From JAEUMG01 sp046349315 (GTDB taxonomy: Bacteria > Pseudomonadota > Alphaproteobacteria > Rhizobiales > Aestuariivirgaceae), in assembly GCA_046349315.1 (NCBI GenBank), contig JAXMCQ010000021.1:1-64000 (forward strand): 64,000 nt of DNA, given 5' to 3'. The notes below the pieces were generated by a model. The model searched no databases, was not told the DNA's origin, and was given only the letters and a program-made list of their open reading frames with translations. Positions 1 through 9,000 of the stretch are shown here, piece by piece. The stretch's first letter is position 1. Each line of letters begins with the position of its first letter. A program made the position numbers and the translations under genes.

Positions 1-1319
1 GCATCGAATGTGCGGTCCTCGCCGTATGCGGCTGGGAGGACAGTTATTCCTCGGCCGTCGGCCGCCTGCTCGCCGGCCTTTCCGCACCGAAGCGCGCGAT
101 CATGGGACCGTGGACTCACTCCTATCCGTGCCGCGGCGATCCGGGTCCGCGGATCGGTTATTTGCAGGAGGCCTTGCGCTGGTGGAAATATTGGCTGGCC
201 GGCGAAGACACCGGCATCATGGACGAGCCGCTCTATCGCGTCTGGATCCATAGCGAGGAGCGTCCACGGCCCTGGTACAAAGATCACGCCGGCTCGTGGG
301 CGGCTGAGGAAGCCTGGCCGAGCCCGCGCATCGATTGGCGGGAGTATCATTTAAATGCATCCGGCCTTGAGCTCACGGCCAAGGCCGGGCGCGATATGGC
401 GGTATGCTCGCCGGCAACCGCCGGCACGGATTACGGCCGTTGGGGCGGCTACGGCGGTGAATCGCCCGATCTCGCCATCGATCAGCGCCGCGAGGACGGC
501 CAATCCCTGTGTTTTGATACGGCACCTCTGGATGCCGACCTGACTCTGCTCGGTGCGCCGGAACTCAATCTCGAGCTTATGGTCGACTCGCCTAAGGTGA
601 ATTTGGCGGTGCGGCTTTGCGACGTCTACCCCGATGGCACTTCGGCGGTGGTGACCTATGGCGTGCTCAATCTCAGCCATCGCAACAGTCACGAGAGCCC
701 GAAAGACTGCCCGGTTGGCAAAAGTTTCAAAGCGACCATCAAGCTCCATGATTTCGCGCGCACCATCCCGAAGGGCCACCGTCTTCGCTTGGCAATCCAG
801 ACTCAATTCTGGTTCGTGCTCTGGCCGCAGCCCGATCTCGCAACAGCGACTGTGCAAAGCGGCACGTCGCGCCTGCGTTTGCCGGTGCGCCCACCCTCGC
901 CTCTCGACCGGAAGGTCCGCTTTGAGCGGCCCGAGATTGCGCCGCCCGTTCCGTCAACCGAACTCTTCGCCGGTCGTGCCGAAAAGCATGTCGAGGACGA
1001 TCTCGGCACAGGAGTGAGGACCATTCGCCTTCTCAACGACGCAGGGACTATGCGATTGGACGATCGCGACATCGTCACCGCCTCCTCGTCGCGCGATACA
1101 TTCACCATCCATCCCGCCGACCCTTTGTCGGCGAAGTTGGTGAGCGAGTACCGCTGGTCGATGGTGAGCGGCGAGGCTGATACGGAAGCCCGCAGCCATA
1201 CCGAGTTTTCAGCAGATCGCCAGAATTTCTATCTGACCTGGCGCATCGAAGCGCTGGAAAGCGGCCGCATCATTCACTCTAAGCAGGAAACGCGGAAAAT
1301 CCCGCGAGACTTCTGCTGA
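1..1319 (+). CDS. CocE/NonD family hydrolase, C-terminal part (5' truncated by window edge)
   Basis: The frame is open from base 3, so the gene starts outside the window; about 438 residues are visible. The segment GWEDSYS carries the Asp and GPWTHS the His expected of the alpha/beta-hydrolase triad of cocaine-esterase (CocE)/X-Pro dipeptidyl-peptidase S15 proteins; the nucleophile Ser would lie upstream, off the window. The rest forms the family's jelly-roll C-terminal domain (PepX_C-like), with stretches such as GKSFKATIKLHDFA and PKGHRLRLAIQTQFW. Such enzymes hydrolyse acyl esters or peptides; the substrate cannot be read from sequence. A TetR-type regulator follows 90 bases downstream on the same strand and may control it. 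Confidence 0.85.
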   Translation, partial: IECAVLAVCGWEDSYSSAVGRLLAGLSAPKRAIMGPWTHSYPCRGDPGPRIGYLQEALRWWKYWLAGEDTGIMDEPLYRVWIHSEERPRPWYKDHAGSWAAEEAWPSPRIDWREYHLNASGLELTAKAGRDMAVCSPATAGTDYGRWGGYGGESPDLAIDQRREDGQSLCFDTAPLDADLTLLGAPELNLELMVDSPKVNLAVRLCDVYPDGTSAVVTYGVLNLSHRNSHESPKDCPVGKSFKATIKLHDFARTIPKGHRLRLAIQTQFWFVLWPQPDLATATVQSGTSRLRLPVRPPSPLDRKVRFERPEIAPPVPSTELFAGRAEKHVEDDLGTGVRTIRLLNDAGTMRLDDRDIVTASSSRDTFTIHPADPLSAKLVSEYRWSMVSGEADTEARSHTEFSADRQNFYLTWRIEALESGRIIHSKQETRKIPRDFC

Positions 1320-1409
1320 GGTTTGACGAGGTGAATTTGAATGCTTGCCTAGCGGCGAGCGATCATGCCAGATCGATGGTTTCGAACCGAGACGAGCCAA
1401 TCTTAGGTC

Positions 1410-2093
1410 ATGGCGGTCAACAAGGAAGCAACTGAATCAACAGTCCGTGGCCATGCGCCGGCGGAGAAAGCGGTGCCGCGCTTTGCGCGTCAGGCTCGCG
1501 ATGTCCGCCGTCAGATGCTGATCGAAGCGGCAATACGTTGCCTGGCGCGCGGCGGAATCGCGGCTTTCACGGTCGATCAGATATCACATGAGGCGGGGGT
1601 CTCGCGCGGTCTCATCAATCATCATTTCAAGGGCATCGAGGACCTGCTCCAGGCGGTCTATGAGGTGATGACCCAGTCCATGGGATTGGCTGCGCGCGCC
1701 ACGTTGTTTGTTGATGGCGGTGCGCGCGATCAGCTCGACACCGTGCTCGATGCGATGTTCACGCCGCCGATGTTTTCCAAGACGAGTCTGAGAGCTTGGC
1801 TGGCGCTGTGGGGCGAAGTGGCCACCAACAGCCGGTTACGCGCCGCACACAGGCGATCCTACGACACCTATCGCCAGGCCTTGACCGATGCGATATCCGG
1901 CATTGCTCGGGAAAGATCAAAGCGCGTCGATGCCAAAGCACTTGCCACGACCTGCATCGCGCTCATGGACGGTCTGTGGATCGAATGGTGCCTCGATTCG
2001 TCGGTCGTCACCCGGGACGGAGCAAAACGCGCCGTCTACGAGGTCATCGAGGCTCGTCTGGGGAAGTTGAAGTACCAGCCCGGAAAATCATGA
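1410..2093 (+). CDS. TetR/AcrR family transcriptional regulator (BetI-like)
   Basis: This 227-residue protein has an N-terminal TetR helix-turn-helix at about residues 32-78 (RQMLIEAAIRCLARGGI, then FTVDQISHEAGVSRGLINHHF). The C-terminal half (LRAWLALWGEV, ALMDGLWIEWCLD) resembles the ligand domain of BetI-type members (TetR_C_6). A basic, poorly conserved extension of about 30 residues precedes the HTH, so a later start is possible. It lies between the esterase gene and the convergent ectoine-synthase-like gene. The usual role is a ligand-relieved repressor of a neighbouring gene, here most plausibly the upstream hydrolase; this is inference from position. Confidence 0.85.
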   Translation: MAVNKEATESTVRGHAPAEKAVPRFARQARDVRRQMLIEAAIRCLARGGIAAFTVDQISHEAGVSRGLINHHFKGIEDLLQAVYEVMTQSMGLAARATLFVDGGARDQLDTVLDAMFTPPMFSKTSLRAWLALWGEVATNSRLRAAHRRSYDTYRQALTDAISGIARERSKRVDAKALATTCIALMDGLWIEWCLDSSVVTRDGAKRAVYEVIEARLGKLKYQPGKS

Positions 2094-2110
2094 GGCTTGT
2101 CTCCCGCGCC

Positions 2111-2941
2111 TCAATGATCTGGAGGTCCCAGCGGCACTGGGCCGCTCGCGGCAAGCGCCCCATCTGCATCATGGCGTTCGCTGCCCGTGAGTGGCGGGCA
2201 AAAAATGCTCAAGAGATGGAGGTCCGTGCTGGCGCGAAGGCGGTGGCGGTCCTTCGGTCCCACTGTGTAGGACATGCTCTGTTCGAGTCTCCAGGTCTCG
2301 CCGCTGGCGAGGTCGGTCACCTCGCCGCGGCCGGAGATGACATGGTTCGCCTCCCAATGGTGTTTATACCAGAGGACGGCTTCGCCGCCTGCGTCGAGAT
2401 GAACGTCTGAAAATCCGAAACCGATGTCGTCGGTTTTTGTCAGCATCCGGATCGTGCGCGCATGGCCGTCTCCGAGGGCTATTTCTTGTCCGGCCCGGCG
2501 CATCCTGTCGGCACTTTTGACGAACATGCGCCGTTCGGTCGGCTCGATCGGACCGCTTGCCTCATAGCCGCCCTCACTGTCGAAGCGCTCGTCGCCTTTG
2601 AGCGGAGGGCAGAAGATGCTCACATAGTGGCTATCTTCCGTTATGAGGAGCCGATGCCGGTCATTGGGCCCGACGATATAGAGGACACCGGCCTCGAGAA
2701 GCCACTTGTGACCGTTTGTCAGGTCGCTGACTTCGCCCTTCCCGGAGATGATGTAATTCGCCTCCCAGTGGTGCTTGAGCCAGATAGTCGCATCCACGCC
2801 CTTTCTGACCCGGTTCTCGTTGTAGGAAAAGCCCACACGATCTGTAGCCGTCAGGAAGCGCGCCGAACGGAAAGTATCATTATGCAGTGGATATCTGATC
2901 CGGCCGAGTCTTTCGAGCTCATCGAGGGTGCGAATGAACAA
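2111..2941 (-). CDS. Tandem double ectoine-synthase-like (EctC-type) cupin protein
   Basis: With a TTG start at 2941 the product is 276 residues, made of two homologous EctC-like cupins repeating every 137 residues (about 1-137 and 138-276). Each has KHHWEAN, a Tyr and a DRH motif: E60/Y88/H96 in the first, E197/Y225/H233 in the second. The spacing (28 and 8) equals that of the iron ligands Glu57/Tyr85/His93 of characterised EctC. The TTG start gives FIRTLDELE, aligning with the EctC N-terminus (IVRNLEE). The frame stays open upstream to 3139, but that part overlaps the lyase gene and looks like noise. EctC is normally about 130 residues and cyclises N-gamma-acetyl-diaminobutyrate to ectoine; no ectA or ectB is nearby, so the substrate is unknown. 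It is last in a minus-strand operon. Confidence 0.82.
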   Translation of the reverse strand: MFIRTLDELERLGRIRYPLHNDTFRSARFLTATDRVGFSYNENRVRKGVDATIWLKHHWEANYIISGKGEVSDLTNGHKWLLEAGVLYIVGPNDRHRLLITEDSHYVSIFCPPLKGDERFDSEGGYEASGPIEPTERRMFVKSADRMRRAGQEIALGDGHARTIRMLTKTDDIGFGFSDVHLDAGGEAVLWYKHHWEANHVISGRGEVTDLASGETWRLEQSMSYTVGPKDRHRLRASTDLHLLSIFCPPLTGSERHDADGALAASGPVPLGPPDH

Positions 2942-2963
2942 GCGGCGTCTCGGCGAAATCCCG

Positions 2964-4037
2964 TTATTGGTTGGACTCCCCTGCCGCTTGCATACTGGGG
3001 CACTCGCCAGAGCGTAGCACGTCGGAACACTTGGCGCTGCGGCGGAAGTCATCATAATAGACGGTCCACACGCCGGGATGCCCTGCCCTATACGGGCCGA
3101 ACTTGAAGTATTGATACTTCCCGAGGCCGGCATCGCCATGGCCGATATGGCCGGTTATGCTCGCTACCCGCTTGTTGTTGGCGAAGATCTCGATCCGGCC
3201 GGAACCGTCCGGTCCAGGCTTCGTGTAGATCGCGAAATCAATCCACCCTGAGTTCGGTGCCGGCAGATTGCCATAGGTCGAAATGCGAATTTCGTCCGTG
3301 CAGGCATTGTAGTTTGCGCCGTCATCAGGCTGCCAGTCAGAATTGGTGGCGACCAGCGCACGCGTTTGGTTCGTGTCGGGCCTGAGCCAGACCTGCGCCT
3401 GTCCCGGCGGGCATACCACCGCCTCACCCTCGGCAAATTGCTTCGTGGCATGCACGAGATTAGTCTCGACTGTCGCGAACAGCTTCCCCTTTTTCAACCG
3501 CAGGGCCAGGAACGGACTGAAATCGCCCTTGGCATCGGGACCGATCTCGCGCTTCCACTGGGCGATCAGATAGCGATGGTCGTCGGTCGGAATTGGATCG
3601 GCAAGCTTGACTGCGAATCCGAACCAAGCGCCTCGGTCGTAGGGAACACGGTTCTTGGGGTCGTCCCAGATCTCGGCACGTTCGCTGCAATCTTCATCGG
3701 CCGGATCGCAAAGCGGGACGACGGATAGTTTCAGCGCGCCCGTCGGCGAATAGACGACATCCTTTTGGAATTCGAGCTTGCCGGCGCTCTGCTCGAAGTT
3801 CTTCTTGTACCAAAGCCCCGCTTCGGTCGAAAATTGCGGACCGTCCATATTGTCGCGAACCGGCGCTTCCCAGCTCTCCTGGGCGGAGGCTGGTACGAGC
3901 GCGGCGCAGATGAGAAAGGCGGCGCCTAGGAGGCGAGCGCTTCGGACGGCGGCAGGCGTTTCGAATCGCGATGCAGAAGCACCACATTCTCGGCGTCGGA
4001 ATAGCCGTCTTCCTCCAGACGATCGGCGAATTTGCAC
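2964..4037 (-). CDS. Secreted polysaccharide lyase (heparin-lyase-I-like fold)
   Basis: About 357 residues if translation begins at the GTG at 4037, which has a strong GGAGG just upstream. The hydrophobic stretch ARLLGAAFLICAALVPASAQ (about residues 34-53) is a signal peptide, with an unusually long Arg-rich n-region if this start is right. The mature part has features of PF14099 polysaccharide lyases: DNMDGPQFS at the N-terminus, RAEIWDD, and C-terminal KYQYFKFGPYR and VWTVYYDDF. Such enzymes cleave uronate-containing polysaccharides by beta-elimination in the periplasm or outside the cell. The first 112 bases overlap the 3' end of the cyclase gene in another frame; no ATG, GTG or TTG start beyond the overlap keeps the signal peptide. 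The EctC-like gene begins 22 bases downstream. Confidence 0.72.
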   Translation of the reverse strand: MQIRRSSGGRRLFRRRECGASASRFETPAAVRSARLLGAAFLICAALVPASAQESWEAPVRDNMDGPQFSTEAGLWYKKNFEQSAGKLEFQKDVVYSPTGALKLSVVPLCDPADEDCSERAEIWDDPKNRVPYDRGAWFGFAVKLADPIPTDDHRYLIAQWKREIGPDAKGDFSPFLALRLKKGKLFATVETNLVHATKQFAEGEAVVCPPGQAQVWLRPDTNQTRALVATNSDWQPDDGANYNACTDEIRISTYGNLPAPNSGWIDFAIYTKPGPDGSGRIEIFANNKRVASITGHIGHGDAGLGKYQYFKFGPYRAGHPGVWTVYYDDFRRSAKCSDVLRSGECPSMQAAGESNQ

Positions 4038-5272
4038 ATCTCCTCCGTGATCACTTGCCCGGGTTGCGGGGAATAGACCGTCATCTCCTGCTCGACGCCC
4101 CGCAGCTTCTCTCTACCGAGTTCCGTCCAGGCGCCGCCACAATATTCGACGAACGCCTCGCTCGCAATGAGCGAAGACGGGTATTTCTTCGTCAGAGACT
4201 CAAGCCGTGTCACCTCGTTCACCGCACGGCCGAAGGCGGAAAATGTCAGACGATCCTGCAAGCCGACATTGCCGAACATCACATTCCCGACATGCAAGCC
4301 AATTCCGAAGCCGATCTCATCATCATTGGCCTCCCGGCGATGACGATTGAAATCCGCCATGCGCCAAGTGGCGATTTCCGCGGCCTTGAGAGCCCTTCGG
4401 CACGCCTCCTGGCTTTCGGCGCGATTTCGCTCGCACGGATAGACGGCGAGAAACCCGTCTCCGAGAAAGCTCAATATCTGCCCTCCCTCCATCGCAAATG
4501 GCTTTGCAATGGCATCGAAGAACTCATCGAGCGTGTCGATATAGCCTTGTCGTCCGAGCTTCTCCGAAAACTCCGTGGAGTTGCGCATGTCGCCCATAAC
4601 GAGTGCGGCCCTGATCGTTTCGCCATCGCCGCGCTTGATCTGCCCACTCATCACCCGCCTGCCCGCATCGCCGCCGAGATAGGTGGTGAGCACATTGCCG
4701 GCGAGGCGCTTCAAGACTGCCATTTTTGAAGCCAGCGCGAGCTGGCTCTGAATTTTGAGGAGTGCGGCGATATCGGCATCGATGAATCCGCCCGGACGGT
4801 CGGTCGACCACGAGCCCATCATGCCTTGCGCCCGGCCATCATCCTCCACAGGCTCGAAGGAATGCACATAAGCAAGATAATCGGTCATGCCTTCTTGCTT
4901 GAGTTCTTCGAGGATCGGAAACTCGCTCGTTTCTTCCGGCGTAATGCGGCGGCGCAAGTAATCGAGCTTATTACTGAGGAGGACGTAATAAGGGCTCTTG
5001 CGGAAGCGGTCGACCTGGTTATTGCGGACGTGCCGATAGGCTTCGATCTTGAGGCCGTCTATGCGGCGCCAGGTGAAGCCGACCGCGCGATAAAGCGGAT
5101 GCAGGATCGAAAAAGTGACTTGTGCGCGGGCGATCGGCAGGCCTGCCGCGGTGAGCCGATCGAAACAACCGCGTGCGATTTCGTCGAGCTCGGCGCCGGT
5201 GAACGCAACGCGCGTCAGCCAGTCGCCCACCTGATCGACGAGAATATTGGACGGTGCGAGAGCGGGTGTCAT
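3926..5272 (-). CDS. Class III adenylate/guanylate cyclase domain protein
   Basis: 448 residues. The C-terminal half (about 220-395) is a class III nucleotide cyclase catalytic domain: metal-binding Asp residues in MGDMRNSTEF and SFLGDGFLAVYP, and the transition-state Asn/Arg pair in AVNEVTRLESL. The purine-selecting Lys normally found before the second metal Asp (KFxGD) is Ser here (LSFLGDG), so substrate identity is uncertain. The N-terminal 200 residues are an uncharacterised region seen with rhizobial cyclases; no membrane helix is apparent, so it should be soluble. The start ATG overlaps the stop of the FkbM gene by four bases (ATGA), indicating translational coupling, and the end overlaps the lyase gene. 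Confidence 0.85.
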   Translation of the reverse strand: MTPALAPSNILVDQVGDWLTRVAFTGAELDEIARGCFDRLTAAGLPIARAQVTFSILHPLYRAVGFTWRRIDGLKIEAYRHVRNNQVDRFRKSPYYVLLSNKLDYLRRRITPEETSEFPILEELKQEGMTDYLAYVHSFEPVEDDGRAQGMMGSWSTDRPGGFIDADIAALLKIQSQLALASKMAVLKRLAGNVLTTYLGGDAGRRVMSGQIKRGDGETIRAALVMGDMRNSTEFSEKLGRQGYIDTLDEFFDAIAKPFAMEGGQILSFLGDGFLAVYPCERNRAESQEACRRALKAAEIATWRMADFNRHRREANDDEIGFGIGLHVGNVMFGNVGLQDRLTFSAFGRAVNEVTRLESLTKKYPSSLIASEAFVEYCGGAWTELGREKLRGVEQEMTVYSPQPGQVITEEMCKFADRLEEDGYSDAENVVLLHRDSKRLPPSEALAS

Positions 5273-6045
5273 CGCGGTGTTCCTCTGCGGGCAAGAAATA
5301 CGAAATCGGTATGTTTCGGAACGCGCTTCAAGAGCACGCCGAACAGGCAGTAGCCAAGCAGCGAGCCGTGATGGCGCGGCCGCGCGGTATGGAGCTTGTC
5401 GCTGAACAATCGTCCCAGCCGCCAGGTGGCCAGCACCGTGCGCAGGCGGCGCGAAAGGAAATTGCCGCGCAGCGTCTTTTCTAGCAAGTGAGGGTGAACG
5501 GCGAGTTGCACGCCGCGAAGGTCGTAATCGGCGAAGCGGGCGATTTCCGAGGCAGCCGGATATTCATAGCCTTCGATATCGATCTTGACGAAAACCGGAC
5601 CTGCTTCTGCCGATCGCATGATATCGGCAACACGCCAGCCCCTGACGCGGGTCGCCTTTCCGCCGCCGCTTTCAAGCAGGCTCGATTCGGAACTGCCGAA
5701 CCAATCGACTTCATGAAGTTCGACTTCGCTGTCGAGAGCCAGAGCACCTTCGAAGAGGGTGAGGTTCGGATAACGGGGCGCGTAGGTCTTCAGAATTTCG
5801 AGGCAGGCGGGATCCGGTTCGACCACGATGACCTGGCGGGCAAGCCCCGCCGCCCAGAATGGCGTGGCTCCGATCCATCCTCCGATATCAACATAAGTCG
5901 TTGAGGAGTCGACATATTCCTTCAGGGTTTCGAAAGTCGCAGGCTCCCAGGCGCCTGCCTTGAGGCGGGCGTAGAATTTCCTGTAACGGGGCAGATCCGG
6001 GAAGGAGACTGTCCGGCCGAAATACGTGATGTCGATCGAATCCAT
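5269..6045 (-). CDS. FkbM family methyltransferase
   Basis: 258 residues. A Rossmann-type SAM-binding region is seen at TTYVDIGGWIGATPFWAA (about residues 48-65), followed by VIVVEPDP, the acidic residue that grips SAM ribose, and VKIDIEGYEYPA, the hallmark VDVEGxE-like motif of FkbM methyltransferases. Members methylate sugar or glycan hydroxyls or small metabolites. It sits between the GlgX-MalQ gene (17-base gap) and the cyclase gene (ATGA overlap). With the secreted lyase in the same operon, a role in modifying a surface or exopolysaccharide is plausible but not demonstrated. Confidence 0.85.
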   Translation of the reverse strand: MDSIDITYFGRTVSFPDLPRYRKFYARLKAGAWEPATFETLKEYVDSSTTYVDIGGWIGATPFWAAGLARQVIVVEPDPACLEILKTYAPRYPNLTLFEGALALDSEVELHEVDWFGSSESSLLESGGGKATRVRGWRVADIMRSAEAGPVFVKIDIEGYEYPAASEIARFADYDLRGVQLAVHPHLLEKTLRGNFLSRRLRTVLATWRLGRLFSDKLHTARPRHHGSLLGYCLFGVLLKRVPKHTDFVFLARRGTPR

Positions 6046-6062
6046 GTGCCGGCCCTATTTGG

Positions 6063-9000
6063 TCACGCAATTTGGCTTTTGCAATCAGGCACCTGCGCGA
6101 AACCCCTGCCCTTCATGGCGGCCAGGATTGCGCGCGCTTCAGGGGTGGTGGCGAGGTCTTCCAGCCCGACCGAGAGGCGCCGGCGCCAATTGGGCCGCTC
6201 GCGATCCGTGCCAGGCACGTTGATCGGCTCCGTTTCACCAGACAAATCATCGGCTTGTACAAGCGCGACCCCTGCCCCGCTCTGCGCCAGGAGACGGTAA
6301 GCGTCCGCTTCAATATTGCCGTTTACGTCAACGCCAAATCTTTGGAGAGCTTCTAGCAGCGCGTTGCGGTCGACCGCATCCTGCGCAAGTCGGGCCTTCA
6401 AGGTTGGCAGGTCATGAGATGAGAGGCACGCGACGGCGAGGTAGGGCCAGGCGCGCGGATCCTTTAGTTGCTGGTTATCCCGTTCGAACCATAGGACCTT
6501 GTAAGACAGGATGTTAGCAGCAGAAAGATGCTGCCGCAGACCATCGGGAACCGTGCCCAGATCCTCGCCGATCAGCACGCATTTTGCGGCCTGGGCTTCG
6601 GCCGTTGCGGCGGACATCAAACCCTCGAGCGGGAACGTCACATACGCGCCTTGCGACCCGGTAGCGCCCTTCGGCACCCAGAATTGCCGAGCAAAACCAA
6701 GCACATGATCGATACGCAGGAAGCCCGCATGGCGCAGATTGGGCTCGAGTATGGCGCGGTAGGGCTGAAAATCGAGATCGATCAAAGCCTGCGGGCGAAA
6801 CGGTGTCAGATTCCACACCTGGCCGTCCGCGGCAAAGGGGTCGGGCGGTGCACCGATCGACACGTCTTTGGCATAAATATCTGGATTCGCCCAGATTTCA
6901 CCGCCGTCGTCGGCGACGCCAAGCGCCAGATCGGCATAGATGGGGGCCCCTTCCTGGCTCGCTTCGGCGAGCTGGCGCATGGCGAGCTGCTGCAGGAAAA
7001 TGCGGTAGCCAACCTCTTCCCGATTGGCGGAAGCGAAGGCCCCTACTCCCGAAGCCCTTGAATTTTCAAGGCCTTTTGGCCACTTCGCGCCGTCGACGGT
7101 ACCGAACTTGAAGGCGATGGCCTCGAAAATCGCATGCTGGGTCAGAGCCTCGTCGGCAGGCTCTGGCGTGCTCGTCTTATAGAGCGCGCGGAGGCGCCGG
7201 TCCTTTTCCGCCCAAAGGCTTGAGTAATCGATGTATTTTGCTGGTCTTGCTTGTGGCATCCCATCGACATGGATGTAGATTGGGTCGATGAACCGCCGGT
7301 CGGAAGGCTGGTAGGGGCTCATCCGCTCGCGATTGGTCGGAAAGAGATGGTGCAGCGGATTGATCCCGGCAGTATAGGCACCGACGGAGGTCGTGAACTT
7401 GCAGTATTCGCGCAGCGTCTCAAAGTCACCGCAGCCGGTATCATCCTTTGTCTTGAGCGTATAAAGATGGGCGGCGAGGCCAAAGAGCTTTATTTTGTCT
7501 TCCAGCTCCGAAGTTAAATAATTGCCGGCGATCGGGTATGGCTTAGATTTACGTGCGATTTGCGCATAGAGACTGTCCCAGGCAGCGCGGGCATTCGAAT
7601 AATCGATGCCCATGCTGGTGAGGAGGGCACGTTTGGTGTCGATCGGGACATCCGTCTTGTTGCCGTCAATATCCCACCAAATCGGTTGGATGCCGGCGGA
7701 TTCTGCAAGCTTTTCAAGGAGTTCGTCGGGAGTACCAACGGTCTTGCCGGTCGCGCGAACCTCCAGACAGAATGCCACCGAGCGGGCAGGGACGGCCACT
7801 GGAGCGTCCTCCCAAAGATAGGATGCGCGCGGCGAAGGCATTGAAATGCTTATGTTTTCTGAAGATCCGTTGATCCAGACGCACAGCCGGTCGCCGCCGC
7901 CATAGACCGTAAAACCGAGCGTCTGGCCGTTCGCCCAATCGGAATCGCCCATTTTGCGGCCATCCAGGTGCAGCCATACCACATCCGGTAGGCCTGTGGC
8001 GTCGATCGGCTCGCCGGTCAGCCAGCGGTCGGCGAAAAGTCCCGCATGTCGGCGTCGGAAATCGGCCAATTTGCACGTAAAATCAAAGCGTTCCCGGTCC
8101 ATGCCGGCCCAGTCGAGCCAGGTCACGGCATTGTCCTGGGCATAGGCGTTGTTGTTGCCGCCTTGCGTCCTCCCGAACTCATCGCCCGCCGTCAGCATCA
8201 CCGTTCCGCGCGACAAAAACAGCGTTGCGAGCAGCGATTTCACGTCATTTGCGCGGTGATTTTCCACGTTTTCGCGAACCAAGTTTGGTTCGTGCGCCGC
8301 GTTGTCGGCAGAGGCTCCGGGCGGACATTCTGTCATTCTGCCGAACGACAGAATGTCCGGCGGCCAGCCCTCCACACCGTTATTCCATGAAAAGTTGTTG
8401 TCGGTCCCGTCCCGGTTGTATTCGCCATTGGCCTCATTGTGCTTGGCCGAATAGGCGACGACATCCGCCAGCGGGAATCCATCATGCGCGGCGAGGTAGT
8501 TGACGCTCGCCGACGGCAGCCGGTGCGTGCCGCGGAAGATGTCGGACGAGCCGGAGAGCCGCGTCGCAAGCGCCCCGAGCATGCCGCGATCGCCGCGCCA
8601 GAAGCGGCGGACATCATCGCGGTAGTGATCGTTCCACTCGCCCCAGCGCCCCGGAAACTGTCCCAGCCGGTAGCCCCCCGGTCCGACATCCCAGGGCTCG
8701 GCGATCATCGTCAGTTCACGGAGCAATGGATCGGCGTCGATCGCCGCCAACAAGGGTGCGTCGGTCGTGAAGCCTTGATCGGTGCGCCCCAGCACCGTCG
8801 CCAGATCAAAGCGGAAACCGTCGAGGCCGGTCTCGTGCGCCCAGCGCCTGAGCGAGTCGAGTGCCAATCGCGTGACCGGCGCGACGTCCAGCGCCATGGT
8901 ATTGCCGCAGCCCGTATCGTTGATGAGCCGGCCGGGATCATCATGGGCATGGCGGAAATAAAGCGCATTATCAAGGCCGCGCAGCGACAATGTCGTGCCT

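Noticed and set aside
2942..3139. N-terminal extension of the double-EctC frame
   Set aside because: It overlaps the lyase gene, is low complexity, and the EctC alignment begins exactly at the TTG at 2941.
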